From Bacteroidia bacterium (lineage in GTDB: Bacteria > Bacteroidota > Bacteroidia > Bacteroidales > UBA932), in the NCBI GenBank assembly GCA_021153285.1, contig JAGKTT010000015.1, positions 1-50,564 of the forward strand: 50,564 nucleotides of DNA, written 5' to 3'. Both the position numbers and the translations under genes were made by a program. Shown here one piece after another: positions 41,731-50,564 of this stretch (position 1 is the stretch's first letter; the number at the start of each line of letters is the position of its first letter). The notes beneath the pieces were generated by a model. That model searched no databases. It saw only the letters and a program-made list of their open reading frames with translations, and was not told where the DNA came from.

Positions 41731-43633
41731 CGCCAGCCCTGGTATGGTGAACGGTATTCCTCTTACTTATGTGGGTGATGGCCCTACTCCTCCGACAACC
41801 CGTCGAAGCGGTTATATGACCTATTATAATATGGGTTATGAAGAGAAGTACAACACTGCGCTCAACCTCGACCTTGCCATTACCCAGAGACTTGACTTCA
41901 TAACAGAAGGTCTCAGTCTGGGTGTGAAGGGTGGTTATGACACCAATATGTACATCAGAAAGCAGCATAAGGGTTCGGACGCTCTCGAGCAGAGAATCAA
42001 CTATAAGTCTTTCCAGGAAGGCGAAGACCTTGCAATAAGCGACCCTGACTTCGACAAGACTTATGTGTTCAAGCCAAGCGGCACAATGGCTCCTCTTTCT
42101 TATAATGAATCGACAAGTTCTGACAGAAGCTGGTATCTCGAAGCTCGTGCTGACTATAGCAGGAAGTTTGCAGGAAAGCACGCGGTTTCCGGACTCCTCC
42201 TTTATAATCAGACCCGTGACTATTATCCATCTAAATATTCTTACCTTCCAAGAGGTTATGTAGGATTTGTGGGTCGTGCAACTTATGGATATGATGACAA
42301 GTATCTTGTCGATGTAAGTGCAGGTTACAACGGTTCTGAGAACTTCGCTCCAGGAAAGACACGCTATGGTCTCTTCCCTTCAATGTCACTCGGTTGGGTA
42401 GTAACAGAAGAGAAGTGGATGCAGAAGGTTTCTTGGCTTGATTATCTGAAGATCCGTGCATCAGTGGGTAAGGTAGGTAATGATCTCGGCACTTCTACAC
42501 GATTTATGTATATGAACAGCGTGTGGAATGAGGCTGGTTCTTACAGCTTCGGTGTGAACAATCCTAACGGAGTGCCTTATTATACTACAGGAACTCCTGG
42601 TAACCTCGGTGTGACTTGGGAAACAGCATTGAAGTACAATGTCGGTCTCGACTTCGACCTCTTCAACAACAGACTCCACTTCTCCGGAGACCTCTTCAAG
42701 GAGCACAGAACAGGTATCCTTATCTCTCCAAACTCTACTCCTGGCATCATCGCGACGTCGCTTCCTAATATGAATATCGGTATCGTCGATAATCAGGGTT
42801 ATGAGGTCGAACTCGGATGGAAGGATAACATCGGTGAGTTCAGATACAGCATCGATGCAAATGTTACATATGCCCGCAATGAGATCGTATATATGGATGA
42901 GGTGAAGAGTGAGTTTGACTATCAGAATATGACAGGCGGTTCAACAGGTCGCAATGACGGTCTCTACAAGTTCATCCGTCTGTACAATTATGATGATTTC
43001 TATACAGATGAGAATGGAGTACAGCGACTCAATCCTGAACTTCCTCAGCCAAGTGCGACCGTATATCCTGGAGACTGTATGTATGCAGACATCAGCGGTG
43101 ATGGAAAGGTCGACGGAAACGATACGATGGTTTACGGATTTGCGGACAGGCCTGAGTATATGTTCGGATCGAACTGGAAGTTCTCTTGGAAGGGATTCAA
43201 CCTTGCCCTCAACTGGATTGCTGCCACTAACGTAAACAAGATGCTCGAAGTGGAGTACCGTATTCCATTCACAAACTCAGGTAACCGTGGTCTCCTCGAC
43301 TACTTCTACAGAGACTGCTGGACTACAGAGAATCCAAACGGAACTCTCCCGCGTGCAGCTGAGAAGTCGGAGTCTTGGAACTCAGCTCCATCTACATTGT
43401 GGCTCCGTGATGCTTCGTACATCCGACTCAAGAGCGCACAGTTCGGCTACACTTTCGGCCGCAACAAGTTCTTCGACCGTATAGGTGTCAATAGCCTGAA
43501 TGTAAGCTTCACAGGATATAATCTCCTGACTTTCACAAATCTTACATTCCAGGACCCTGAGACTGTATCGAATAATGATGGTGTATATCCATTGGTAAAG
43601 ACATATAACCTGTCACTTAACATCAACTTCTAA
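41702..43633 (+). pseudogene. SusC/RagA-family transporter, C-terminal part in a shifted frame
   Basis: From FFTTLW (41702) the frame matches the rest of a SusC barrel: TPNASPGMVNGIPLTYVG, then the plug-distal barrel strands, WVVTEEKWMQKVSWLDYLKIRASVGKVGND, the DISGDGKVDGNDTMVYG calcium-like loop, and the terminal aromatic strand (NLSLNINF). An open frame in this phase extends back to about 41435 but encodes nonsense there. The first useful ATG is at 41744, far from any signal peptide, so the part cannot be exported alone. Taken with 40573-41730 this is one SusC gene, 40573-43633, that is broken in this sequence. Confidence 0.82.
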
Positions 43634-43644
43634 TCCGGTCTGAT

Positions 43645-46600
43645 ATGAAAACAACAAGAAATATATTTATAGCAGTCCTGTTGGGAGTCGTGATATCTTC
43701 GTGTGAGACCCTCCAGCTTGGAGATGCGGGACTCAGTGACGCACCTGAAACATCCGGTGCTACCATTGAGACTCTCTTCGCAACCAAGAAGGACGCAGAT
43801 AAGGTGCTTGTAACAGCATATGCCAATCTTCCTTATGGCATCACAAGTGCCTTTGATTCAAAGATGGGAGGAAACGTGCTTGAGTGCATCACCGACCACG
43901 CTCAGAGTAACCAAGGTTTCGGATCTGACGGTCCAAAGAACCTTTATTATAATGGAGCACTTGGTGCAAGTATGACCACTTATACCGGTAGTGAGGCTTA
44001 CCGTTTCGGTTCAGAGAAAGATTATACCGCTATCCGCTACGGCTGGCTGTTCATCGAGAATGCAGATAAGATTCCGGATGCAACTCCGGAAGAAATTGCA
44101 AAGATGAAGGCTGAGGCAAAGGTATGTATAGCTATTGCATATGCGAATATGCTCCGTTATGTGGGTGGTGTTCCTATTCTTGACCACGCAGTCTCTACTA
44201 CAGAGGAGATGATCTATCCAAGAAATACATTTGCCGAGACTGTAGACTTCATCGTCAGACTTTGTGATGAGGCAAAGGCTGATCTCCCTTGGTACAATGC
44301 GGATCCTAATGAGGATGGACGTATGACAAGTGCAGCTGCACTTGGTCTTAAACTTCGCGTGCTTTGCTTTGCAGCCAGCCCTACATTCAATTCTGATACT
44401 CCTTGGCATTCAGGAGCGAACGAGTATCATTGCTATGGCAACTATGATGCTGCACGTTGGACAGCGGCAAAGGATGCTGCCGACGAGTTTATGAACGAGC
44501 TTGCAAAGAACGGCCATTACGGACTCGTCCAGGCTGCAGAGGCAACTCCAAGAGCTTATCGTCTTGCTTATCGCAAGGGATATTTCGAGCGCGGCACTTC
44601 AGAGTCAATCATCTCTATCAGAAAGGACTACGACTCTGACTATCACGATAACTGGATAGAGAAGGCGGAGTATATCTGTCCTACTCTCAACTGGGTGAAC
44701 AAGTACGGATGGGCAGATGGAAGCGATTTCCCTGAGGATTTCGATTGGGAGAACCCTTCGGCTCAGCCATTCTTCACCACTGGTAACTGCGTGACAGGAA
44801 CTGAAACTCGTGATCCTCGTCTCTATGAGAACATCGCTGTTCCTGGTGACTATTGGGATAATGAAAATATGGCAAAGGTGCACATCAATCATCCTAACTA
44901 CCGCGCGGACGGTACTGGCTTCCTTGCTATGAAGTATGTCCTTCAGAAGGATGCTGATCGTGAGAATGTTCCTCCTCATTGGTCGATGATGCGATTTGCG
45001 GAGATTCTTCTCAATGCTGCCGAGGCATATAACGAGGCAGCACCAGCACCGACAGCTCAGGCATACGAGTGTGTCAACAATGTAAGGGCACGTGTAGGCC
45101 TTCCGGCTCTTGCTGAGGGTATGTCTAAGGAGCAGTTCCGCACAGCCCTTCTCCGTGAGCGTGATTGCGAATTCGGCTTCGAGGAATTCCGTTGGTTCGA
45201 TATGATCCGTTATGGTCTTCAGGACGATTTCACTAAACAGCTCTATGGCCTCTATTCTGAGGGTAAGGGAGGAAAACCGGATAATCCGGATTCATTCACA
45301 TACTCTAAATATGAGCTTGCTACAAGAAATTGGGCGATAAATTGGGATACAAGATGGTATCTTGCCCCTATTCCTGTAACAGAAGTCAACAAGGGTTACG
45401 GAATGACTCCTTTCAAGGTGCAGGCAAATGGAAACATTATGCGTGATGCAGCCATTTTCGAGCATAGTCCGGAAGTCGATATAGCGAAGGCCCTTTACGG
45501 CCAGTTCTCCGGTCTCCTTGTAGAACAGGGTACCGGCAGAAGCGAAATCAACCAGTCGAGTCTCGAACTGCACGGTCACGCGCCGCTCGTGCTCATTGAC
45601 GGTTATCCTCGTGAGCTCTCAGATATCACATCTGTTGAGATCGAGTCCATCACTATCCTCAAGGATGCCGTGTCTGCAGCTATCTACGGTGTCAAGGGTG
45701 GAAACGGTGTGATTATGATTACTACCAAGAGAGGTCAGGCTACCCCACTGACAGTTTCTGCGAAATATCAGTTCGGACTTAGCACAATGTTCCGTGCTCC
45801 GGAGTTCTCATCTTCATATACATATGCCCGCAAGGTCAACGAAGCCCGTGCTCTTGATGGTCTTGCTCCTATGTATAACAATGATGCTTTCACTTATTTT
45901 GCAAACGGTCAGAGACCTTATATCTATGCGGATGTGAACTGGATGAATGAGATCTACCGCAAGTATGGCGACAACCATCGTGCAGAACTCACATTCACCG
46001 GCGGTAACAAGAACTTCCGTTATTTTGCTGCTGTTGACTATATGAAGGACAACTCTCTCTATGAGAAGCCCTCCTCGGACGACCGCTACAATGCAAACAC
46101 ATATGACAACCGCCTCGGTATCAGAGCAAATGTGGATGTTAACATCACAAACACCACTTCAATGAAGCTCGGAGTTATGGCTCGTCTTTCGGAGTTCAAC
46201 CGTCCTTATTGGGAGAAAATCAGCGGAGAATCAATTGAAAGCACACTATACAAGACCCCTGCAGCCGCGTTCCCTATCAGACATCAGGATGGAACTTATG
46301 GTGGATCAAGACTGTACGGCGCAAACAACCCTGTCGCCCTGCATCAGGAATCCGGAAACCACCTCTATGCTGAGACAAGAGTCCTTGCAGATATGGTGCT
46401 CCGTCAGGATCTTGAGATGCTTCTCAAGGGCCTTTCTGCAGATGTGAGCATTGCTTTTGACTACACAGGCGAGATGACTGAGATCTCTTACAAGAACTAT
46501 AGATATGCAGAGATAGCTTCACCGGCTTTCCCATTCACTCCTACATACTATGGTACTGACTCAAAGACTATGAGCTATGACCAGTATTTCCATAGTCTCG

Positions 46601-48024
46601 GAATGCGTTCTGAGCTTCAGGCGCGTCTGAACTGGGAGAGGAATTTCGGCAAGCATCACATAGAAGCTCATACAGCCTACAGACAGCGTTCTTATATCTT
46701 CAACCAGCGCAATGCTTCTTCGAAGACTCAGGAGATTCTCGGTACTGTAAGCTACAACTGGAATGAAAGACTTTTCGCAGACCTCGCAGTGAACTATTCG
46801 GGTTCAGCATATCTTCCGAAGGGTCAGAGATTCAATGTATATCCGGCCTTGAGCCTTGCATACATCATCTCTCAGGAGCCTTATGCAAAAGTTTACGGTT
46901 CAGCGGGTATCTCTGGTTATGACGGAAATCTTGAGCACGAGCTGTTCCTCCAGACTTATGGTAGCAGCAATGCGGAAGGCTATCGTTTCGGTGAGAATGC
47001 AAACAGCTACTCAGGTCGTGCGGAGGGTGATCTTCCTGCGACCTTACTCAAGCCTGAAAAGTCAAGTATGGCTACTCTGGGCTTTGACCTCGGATTCTTC
47101 CGCAGAAGACTTTCGTTAAATGTCGAGGCCTTTATGGAGAACCGCAGCAATATCCTCATCTCTCCATCAAATGTATCCGGTGTCATCGGTATCGGTGTGA
47201 AGGACCAGAGTATGGGTGAGAACAAGTATAAGGGTGTTGACCTTTCGGTTGCTTGGAATGACAAGGTCGGCGACTTTTCATATGGTGTGTATGCAAACGG
47301 AGGATGGCTCTTCACAGAGGTCGTGAATGATGGTCAGGCATATCAGAACTATGACTATCTCTACCGTGCAGGCAATCCGATCGGACAGCGTTATGGTCTT
47401 GAGGTCCTCGGTATCTTCCAGAACCAGTATGAGATCAACAACAGCCCTAAGCAGACATTCGGAGACGTACGTCCCGGTGACCTCAGGTACAAGGATCAGA
47501 ACGGTGACGGTGTGATCAATGACGAGGATATTGTAAAGATGTTCGGTTCGAGCACTCCGCTCTTCCAGTTCGGTTTCGGTCTCAATGCCGCTTATAAGGG
47601 ATTTAAGGTGTATGCTGATTTCCAGGGTGTTACGGGAGTGACAGTGAATCTCCTTGATTCACCTCTCTACAAGCCGCTCGTAAACAACGGTACAATCTCG
47701 AATACTTTCCTTGCACGTGAGGTGACGTGGACTCCTGAGACTGCAGACAAGGCTACAATGCCGAGACTCACTACTCTTGAGAACCCTAATAACTACCGTA
47801 AGAACTCACTTTGGTACAGAGACGGTTCGTTTATCAAGCTCCGTAACGTCGGTGTATCTTATACAATACCTAAGAAGGTTGCGAAATTCTCAGACATCAC
47901 AGTGTCTGTAAACGCTACTAATCTCTTCAGCCTTGATAACATCAAGTTCGCTGACCCTGAACAGCTTGAAGCAGCTTATCCGTCTACAAGAGTATTCTGG
48001 GCAGGTTTAAAGTTCAACTTCTAA
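43645..48024 (+). CDS. SusD::SusC fusion, one continuous 1459-residue frame
   Basis: Residues 1-588 are a nearly complete SusD/RagB lipoprotein (lipobox VISSC, Cys20; YGWLFIENADKI; RYVGGVPIL; RFAEILLNAAEAYNE; the final RWYLAPIPVTEVNKGYG). Where SusD proteins normally end with a few more residues (NPGW), the frame passes through TPFKVQANG into a SusC-like receptor. This shows ALYGQFSGLLVEQGTGR, LVLIDGYPREL, SITILKDAVSAAIYGVKGGNGVIMITTKRG and a full barrel ending LKFNF. The SusC signal peptide and N-terminal ~100 residues are missing. SusD works outside the outer membrane, while the plug N-terminus lies on the periplasmic side, so the fused order does not fit normal topology. Confidence 0.9.
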   Translation: MKTTRNIFIAVLLGVVISSCETLQLGDAGLSDAPETSGATIETLFATKKDADKVLVTAYANLPYGITSAFDSKMGGNVLECITDHAQSNQGFGSDGPKNLYYNGALGASMTTYTGSEAYRFGSEKDYTAIRYGWLFIENADKIPDATPEEIAKMKAEAKVCIAIAYANMLRYVGGVPILDHAVSTTEEMIYPRNTFAETVDFIVRLCDEAKADLPWYNADPNEDGRMTSAAALGLKLRVLCFAASPTFNSDTPWHSGANEYHCYGNYDAARWTAAKDAADEFMNELAKNGHYGLVQAAEATPRAYRLAYRKGYFERGTSESIISIRKDYDSDYHDNWIEKAEYICPTLNWVNKYGWADGSDFPEDFDWENPSAQPFFTTGNCVTGTETRDPRLYENIAVPGDYWDNENMAKVHINHPNYRADGTGFLAMKYVLQKDADRENVPPHWSMMRFAEILLNAAEAYNEAAPAPTAQAYECVNNVRARVGLPALAEGMSKEQFRTALLRERDCEFGFEEFRWFDMIRYGLQDDFTKQLYGLYSEGKGGKPDNPDSFTYSKYELATRNWAINWDTRWYLAPIPVTEVNKGYGMTPFKVQANGNIMRDAAIFEHSPEVDIAKALYGQFSGLLVEQGTGRSEINQSSLELHGHAPLVLIDGYPRELSDITSVEIESITILKDAVSAAIYGVKGGNGVIMITTKRGQATPLTVSAKYQFGLSTMFRAPEFSSSYTYARKVNEARALDGLAPMYNNDAFTYFANGQRPYIYADVNWMNEIYRKYGDNHRAELTFTGGNKNFRYFAAVDYMKDNSLYEKPSSDDRYNANTYDNRLGIRANVDVNITNTTSMKLGVMARLSEFNRPYWEKISGESIESTLYKTPAAAFPIRHQDGTYGGSRLYGANNPVALHQESGNHLYAETRVLADMVLRQDLEMLLKGLSADVSIAFDYTGEMTEISYKNYRYAEIASPAFPFTPTYYGTDSKTMSYDQYFHSLGMRSELQARLNWERNFGKHHIEAHTAYRQRSYIFNQRNASSKTQEILGTVSYNWNERLFADLAVNYSGSAYLPKGQRFNVYPALSLAYIISQEPYAKVYGSAGISGYDGNLEHELFLQTYGSSNAEGYRFGENANSYSGRAEGDLPATLLKPEKSSMATLGFDLGFFRRRLSLNVEAFMENRSNILISPSNVSGVIGIGVKDQSMGENKYKGVDLSVAWNDKVGDFSYGVYANGGWLFTEVVNDGQAYQNYDYLYRAGNPIGQRYGLEVLGIFQNQYEINNSPKQTFGDVRPGDLRYKDQNGDGVINDEDIVKMFGSSTPLFQFGFGLNAAYKGFKVYADFQGVTGVTVNLLDSPLYKPLVNNGTISNTFLAREVTWTPETADKATMPRLTTLENPNNYRKNSLWYRDGSFIKLRNVGVSYTIPKKVAKFSDITVSVNATNLFSLDNIKFADPEQLEAAYPSTRVFWAGLKFNF

Positions 48025-48041
48025 AATAAGGTATGGACGAA

Positions 48042-49721
48042 ATGAAAAAGTTTATTTATATAATAATGGCGGCGGCTCTTGTCTTCCAGGGTTGTAATAT
48101 GCTCGACTTTGATGAAACGAGCGGTGTTTATGACAGGGATGATATGTATGAGACATACAGCTATGCTCAGAGGATGCTGACCAATATATACAGCTATATG
48201 CCACAGGATCTTGGAACCATCGGAGATGCGATGCGCGACTGCGGATCTGATGATGCCGAGTTCGGTGATCCGGACGGCAGTGTGCAGAAATTCAACAACG
48301 GCAACTGGTCTGCGGTTTCCACTGTCGATGACAGCTGGAACCTCTACAACGGCATCCGTTGTGTGAGCGAGTTCCTTGAGTCAATCGAGAAGATCGACTT
48401 CTCGAAGTACTACTATGATTCAAAGTACGAGAGACAGATGGAGCACGTGAAGACCTTCCCTTATCAGGCAAGACTTCTCCGTGCATTCTACCTCTTCGAA
48501 CTCGCACGTCGTTACGGTGATATTCCGGTTCCTATGAAGATGCTCTCTATCGATGAAGCGAACTCTATCGAGAAGACACCTTTCGATCAGGTAATCGCGT
48601 TCATCGTGGCAGAGTGTGATGAGTGTGCTGCAAACCTTCCTACTACATACATCGGAATGCTCGACGATGAGTATGGCCGTGTGACAAAGGGTTTTGCATT
48701 GGCAGTGAAGACGAAGGCTCTTCTTTATGCAGCCAGCAAGCTTCACAATCCGGAAATGGATGCTCAGAAGTGGAAAGCCGCTGCTATTGCAGCTCAGGAT
48801 GTGATCAATCTCAACCTTTATGTTCTTGATTCAGGCGATAAGGTAAACACAACATCTTCTCCTGAGAACATTCTCGTGAGAATGAACTCTGAGAGCAGCA
48901 GCTTCGAGGAGTACAACTTCCCTGTAAGATTCACAGAGGGACAGCGTACTTATATGTCAGGAACATATCCTACACAGAATCTTGTAGATGCGTTTCAGAC
49001 AATGAATGGTTATGATGTCACTCTTACAGCCAATGGATGGGAGTGCAATGACCCTGAGTTCGATCCTGCACGTCCTTATGACAACCGCGACCCGCGTTTT
49101 GCAAGAACAATCCTTGCAAACGGAATGGATTTCAAGGGCACGAAGATCGAGACATTCGTAGGTGGTGCGGATTATTCAGCCACACGTAATGATCTCGGTT
49201 CTGTTACAGGATATTATCTCAGAAAGTATATCAACGAGGCAACAAGCTTCACTCCAGAGGCAGAGGCTGAGTACAAGCACCATTGGGTGATTTACCGTTA
49301 TGCTGAGACTCTCCTTACTTATGCAGAGGCAGCGAATGAGTACTTCAAGAATCCGACAGCTACAGATTCAGAACTTACAATGTCTGCTCTCGATGCTCTC
49401 AACCAGGTACGCGTGAATGCGCAGATGCCTCTTTCGACTGCTAATGACTATGATTCATTCGTTGAGGCGGTCCGTCGCGAGTGGAGAGTCGAGTTTGCAT
49501 TCGAGGATCACCGCTTCTGGGATGTACGCCGATGGAATATCGGTGCAACAACACAGAATCAGGTGGACGGAGTGAGCATCGTAAAGACAGATAAAGGCCT
49601 TGATTACACCCGTACAATGGTCGAGAAGCGTACTTGGGCAGATAGAATGAATCTTTATCCGATTCCTAAGTCTGAACTTTTCAGCAATCCAAATCTTAAT
49701 CCACAGAATACCGGATGGTAA
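48042..49721 (+). CDS. SusD/RagB-family glycan-binding lipoprotein
   Basis: 559 residues. The lipobox LVFQGC (Cys18) is followed by a SusD-type TPR-rich fold with the characteristic SusD_RagB C-terminal domain: VRREWRVEFAFEDHRFWDVRRWNIG and the terminal MNLYPIPKSELFSNPNLNPQNTGW. SusD covers its SusC partner on the outside and binds the glycan. Its natural partner would be the SusC-like half of the upstream fusion, since the genes are only a few bases apart. The ATG at 48042 gives a normal lipoprotein signal; ATG 48033 would add MDE before it. The C-terminus is complete, unlike that of the fused SusD. Confidence 0.93.
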   Translation: MKKFIYIIMAAALVFQGCNMLDFDETSGVYDRDDMYETYSYAQRMLTNIYSYMPQDLGTIGDAMRDCGSDDAEFGDPDGSVQKFNNGNWSAVSTVDDSWNLYNGIRCVSEFLESIEKIDFSKYYYDSKYERQMEHVKTFPYQARLLRAFYLFELARRYGDIPVPMKMLSIDEANSIEKTPFDQVIAFIVAECDECAANLPTTYIGMLDDEYGRVTKGFALAVKTKALLYAASKLHNPEMDAQKWKAAAIAAQDVINLNLYVLDSGDKVNTTSSPENILVRMNSESSSFEEYNFPVRFTEGQRTYMSGTYPTQNLVDAFQTMNGYDVTLTANGWECNDPEFDPARPYDNRDPRFARTILANGMDFKGTKIETFVGGADYSATRNDLGSVTGYYLRKYINEATSFTPEAEAEYKHHWVIYRYAETLLTYAEAANEYFKNPTATDSELTMSALDALNQVRVNAQMPLSTANDYDSFVEAVRREWRVEFAFEDHRFWDVRRWNIGATTQNQVDGVSIVKTDKGLDYTRTMVEKRTWADRMNLYPIPKSELFSNPNLNPQNTGW

Positions 49722-49760
49722 ACCAAAAAAGAATATTAATAATTATAAAACAATAACGTT

Positions 49761-50564
49761 ATGAAAACAACATCATTCCTTAAGGGTTTTGCAATTGCAA
49801 CAACTGCTTTGTTCTTCGGCGCTTGCCAGCAGCTATATATCGAGACTCAGCCAGAGGTTGAGATCGCAATGAGTACTGATGTACGCGAGTCTTACACATT
49901 CTCAGGTACAAATCCACAGCCGGCAACTTTCAGCATCGGCTCAACAACACCTTGGGAGATCACAGGATATGAGTCAGCAGATTGGCTTAGTGTAAAGCCT
50001 GCTTCAAGTGCACTTTCAAGCCTTTCGGCAGACGTTACACTTACAGCTGTTCCTAACGATACTTATGAGGCTCGTACAGCAACTCTCACACTCAAGGGTG
50101 AAGGTATCGATAAAGTCTGGACAATCAACATCACTCAGGGTATGAAGAGCAAATTCTATGTTCAGCCTATCGCTGAGGAGTTCGAAGGCGGTGAGAGCTC
50201 GCTTCCTTTCACAATCGAGACAAACCTCGCTTGGGAAGTTCGTTCAGCTGACGCTTGGTTGACATTTGACAAGACCAGCGGTGTGGGAACAGGCGCTATC
50301 GAGACAATCACAGCAACAGCAGCAGCGAACCCGGGAATTGAGAGAACAACTACAGTGACTGTGACAGCAGGTGCTGAAACTGAGACATTCACCGTTCGTC
50401 AGGGTGGAATGACTCTCGAGTTCATCACAACAGAACTGGAGATGATCAATTACGCAGGTGGTGAGGTTCTCCTTGATGTAGAGGCATCTGTGGACTGGAC
50501 AGTTACTTCAAGCGCAGAGTGGCTTACAGTAGAGAAAGTTGACTCTCAGGTTAAGGCTACAGCA
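49761..50564 (+). CDS. BACON-domain surface lipoprotein, 3' partial
   Basis: The frame starts at ATG 49761 and stays open to the right edge (268 codons visible). A lipobox (ALFFGACQQ, Cys22) is followed by at least three BACON-like repeats (about 85-95 residues each), with the motifs WEITGYESADWLSVKPASS, WEVRSADAWLTFDKTSGVG and WTVTSSAEWLTVEK. BACON domains occur in surface glycan-binding proteins or linkers of Bacteroidetes PULs. It lies 39 bp after SusD and is probably a surface glycan-binding protein of the PUL; what follows the edge is unknown and may include a glycoside hydrolase domain. Confidence 0.87.
   Translation, partial: MKTTSFLKGFAIATTALFFGACQQLYIETQPEVEIAMSTDVRESYTFSGTNPQPATFSIGSTTPWEITGYESADWLSVKPASSALSSLSADVTLTAVPNDTYEARTATLTLKGEGIDKVWTINITQGMKSKFYVQPIAEEFEGGESSLPFTIETNLAWEVRSADAWLTFDKTSGVGTGAIETITATAAANPGIERTTTVTVTAGAETETFTVRQGGMTLEFITTELEMINYAGGEVLLDVEASVDWTVTSSAEWLTVEKVDSQVKATA

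Noticed and set aside
41690..41735. Programmed ribosomal frameshift in the first SusC
   Set aside because: No slippery heptamer or downstream structure is evident, and residues are missing across the junction, which slippage would not cause.

Overview
The window looks like a chromosome segment from a gut-type member of the Bacteroidales (Bacteroidota). The evidence is SusC/SusD pairs, BACON, Big-2 and FISUMP surface lipoproteins, a LptE/SecG/sigma-54-regulator cluster of Bacteroidetes type, Bacteroidetes -7 promoter boxes (TAnnTTTG) in front of many genes, and weak or absent Shine-Dalgarno signals. No rRNA, tRNA, CRISPR array or transposase gene was found. The source may be a metagenome assembly, which matters for two damaged or fused genes near the right end.

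Layout. 1-4.3 kb: end of a Big-2/FISUMP surface protein, a flavodoxin-like reductase, a three-gene ECF sigma operon, and a ParD/ParE toxin-antitoxin pair with a palindromic operator. 4.3-4.85 kb: intergenic repeats. 4.85-18.5 kb: mostly housekeeping and envelope genes (GH18-ThuA fusion, DUF4252 protein, rsmA, EamA transporter, aspS, an OmpA/TPR lipoprotein, sigma-54 regulator, lptE, a TPR protein, secG, and a ClpB without its N-domain). 18.5-25.2 kb: an accessory region with three repeat families, a 38-aa peptide, two FISUMP lipoproteins and a RhuM-family protein. One FISUMP gene ends in a segment that looks like the variable region of a diversity-generating retroelement. 25.2-32.5 kb: a minus-strand operon of C69 dipeptidase, TonB-dependent receptor, DUF4876 protein and DUF6850 barrel. 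32.6-34.6 kb: small secreted protein, nitroreductase and pheS.

34.6-50.6 kb: a polysaccharide utilization locus, cut off at the right edge. It contains a XylR/AraC-type regulator, GH20 hexosaminidase, alkaline phosphatase, GH18 endoglycosidase or chitinase, SusC, SusD, a second SusC, a second SusD and a BACON lipoprotein. The GH18 plus GH20 pair points to a GlcNAc-containing glycan (chitin, chitooligosaccharide or N-glycan), and the phosphatase could remove phosphate from the glycan or its products. A repeated palindrome (TTGCGCAA core) lies before the GH20 promoter, and a weaker copy lies before the phosphatase promoter; it is a candidate operator for the regulator. Two events disturb the locus. 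The first SusC is frameshifted with an apparent internal deletion. The first SusD is fused in frame to the second SusC, giving one 1459-residue reading frame.

Most worth checking: the SusD::SusC fusion, the candidate DGR variable region, a promoter module shared by parDE and rhuM, the structured intergenic repeat families, and a palindrome-bearing insertion inside the EamA gene.
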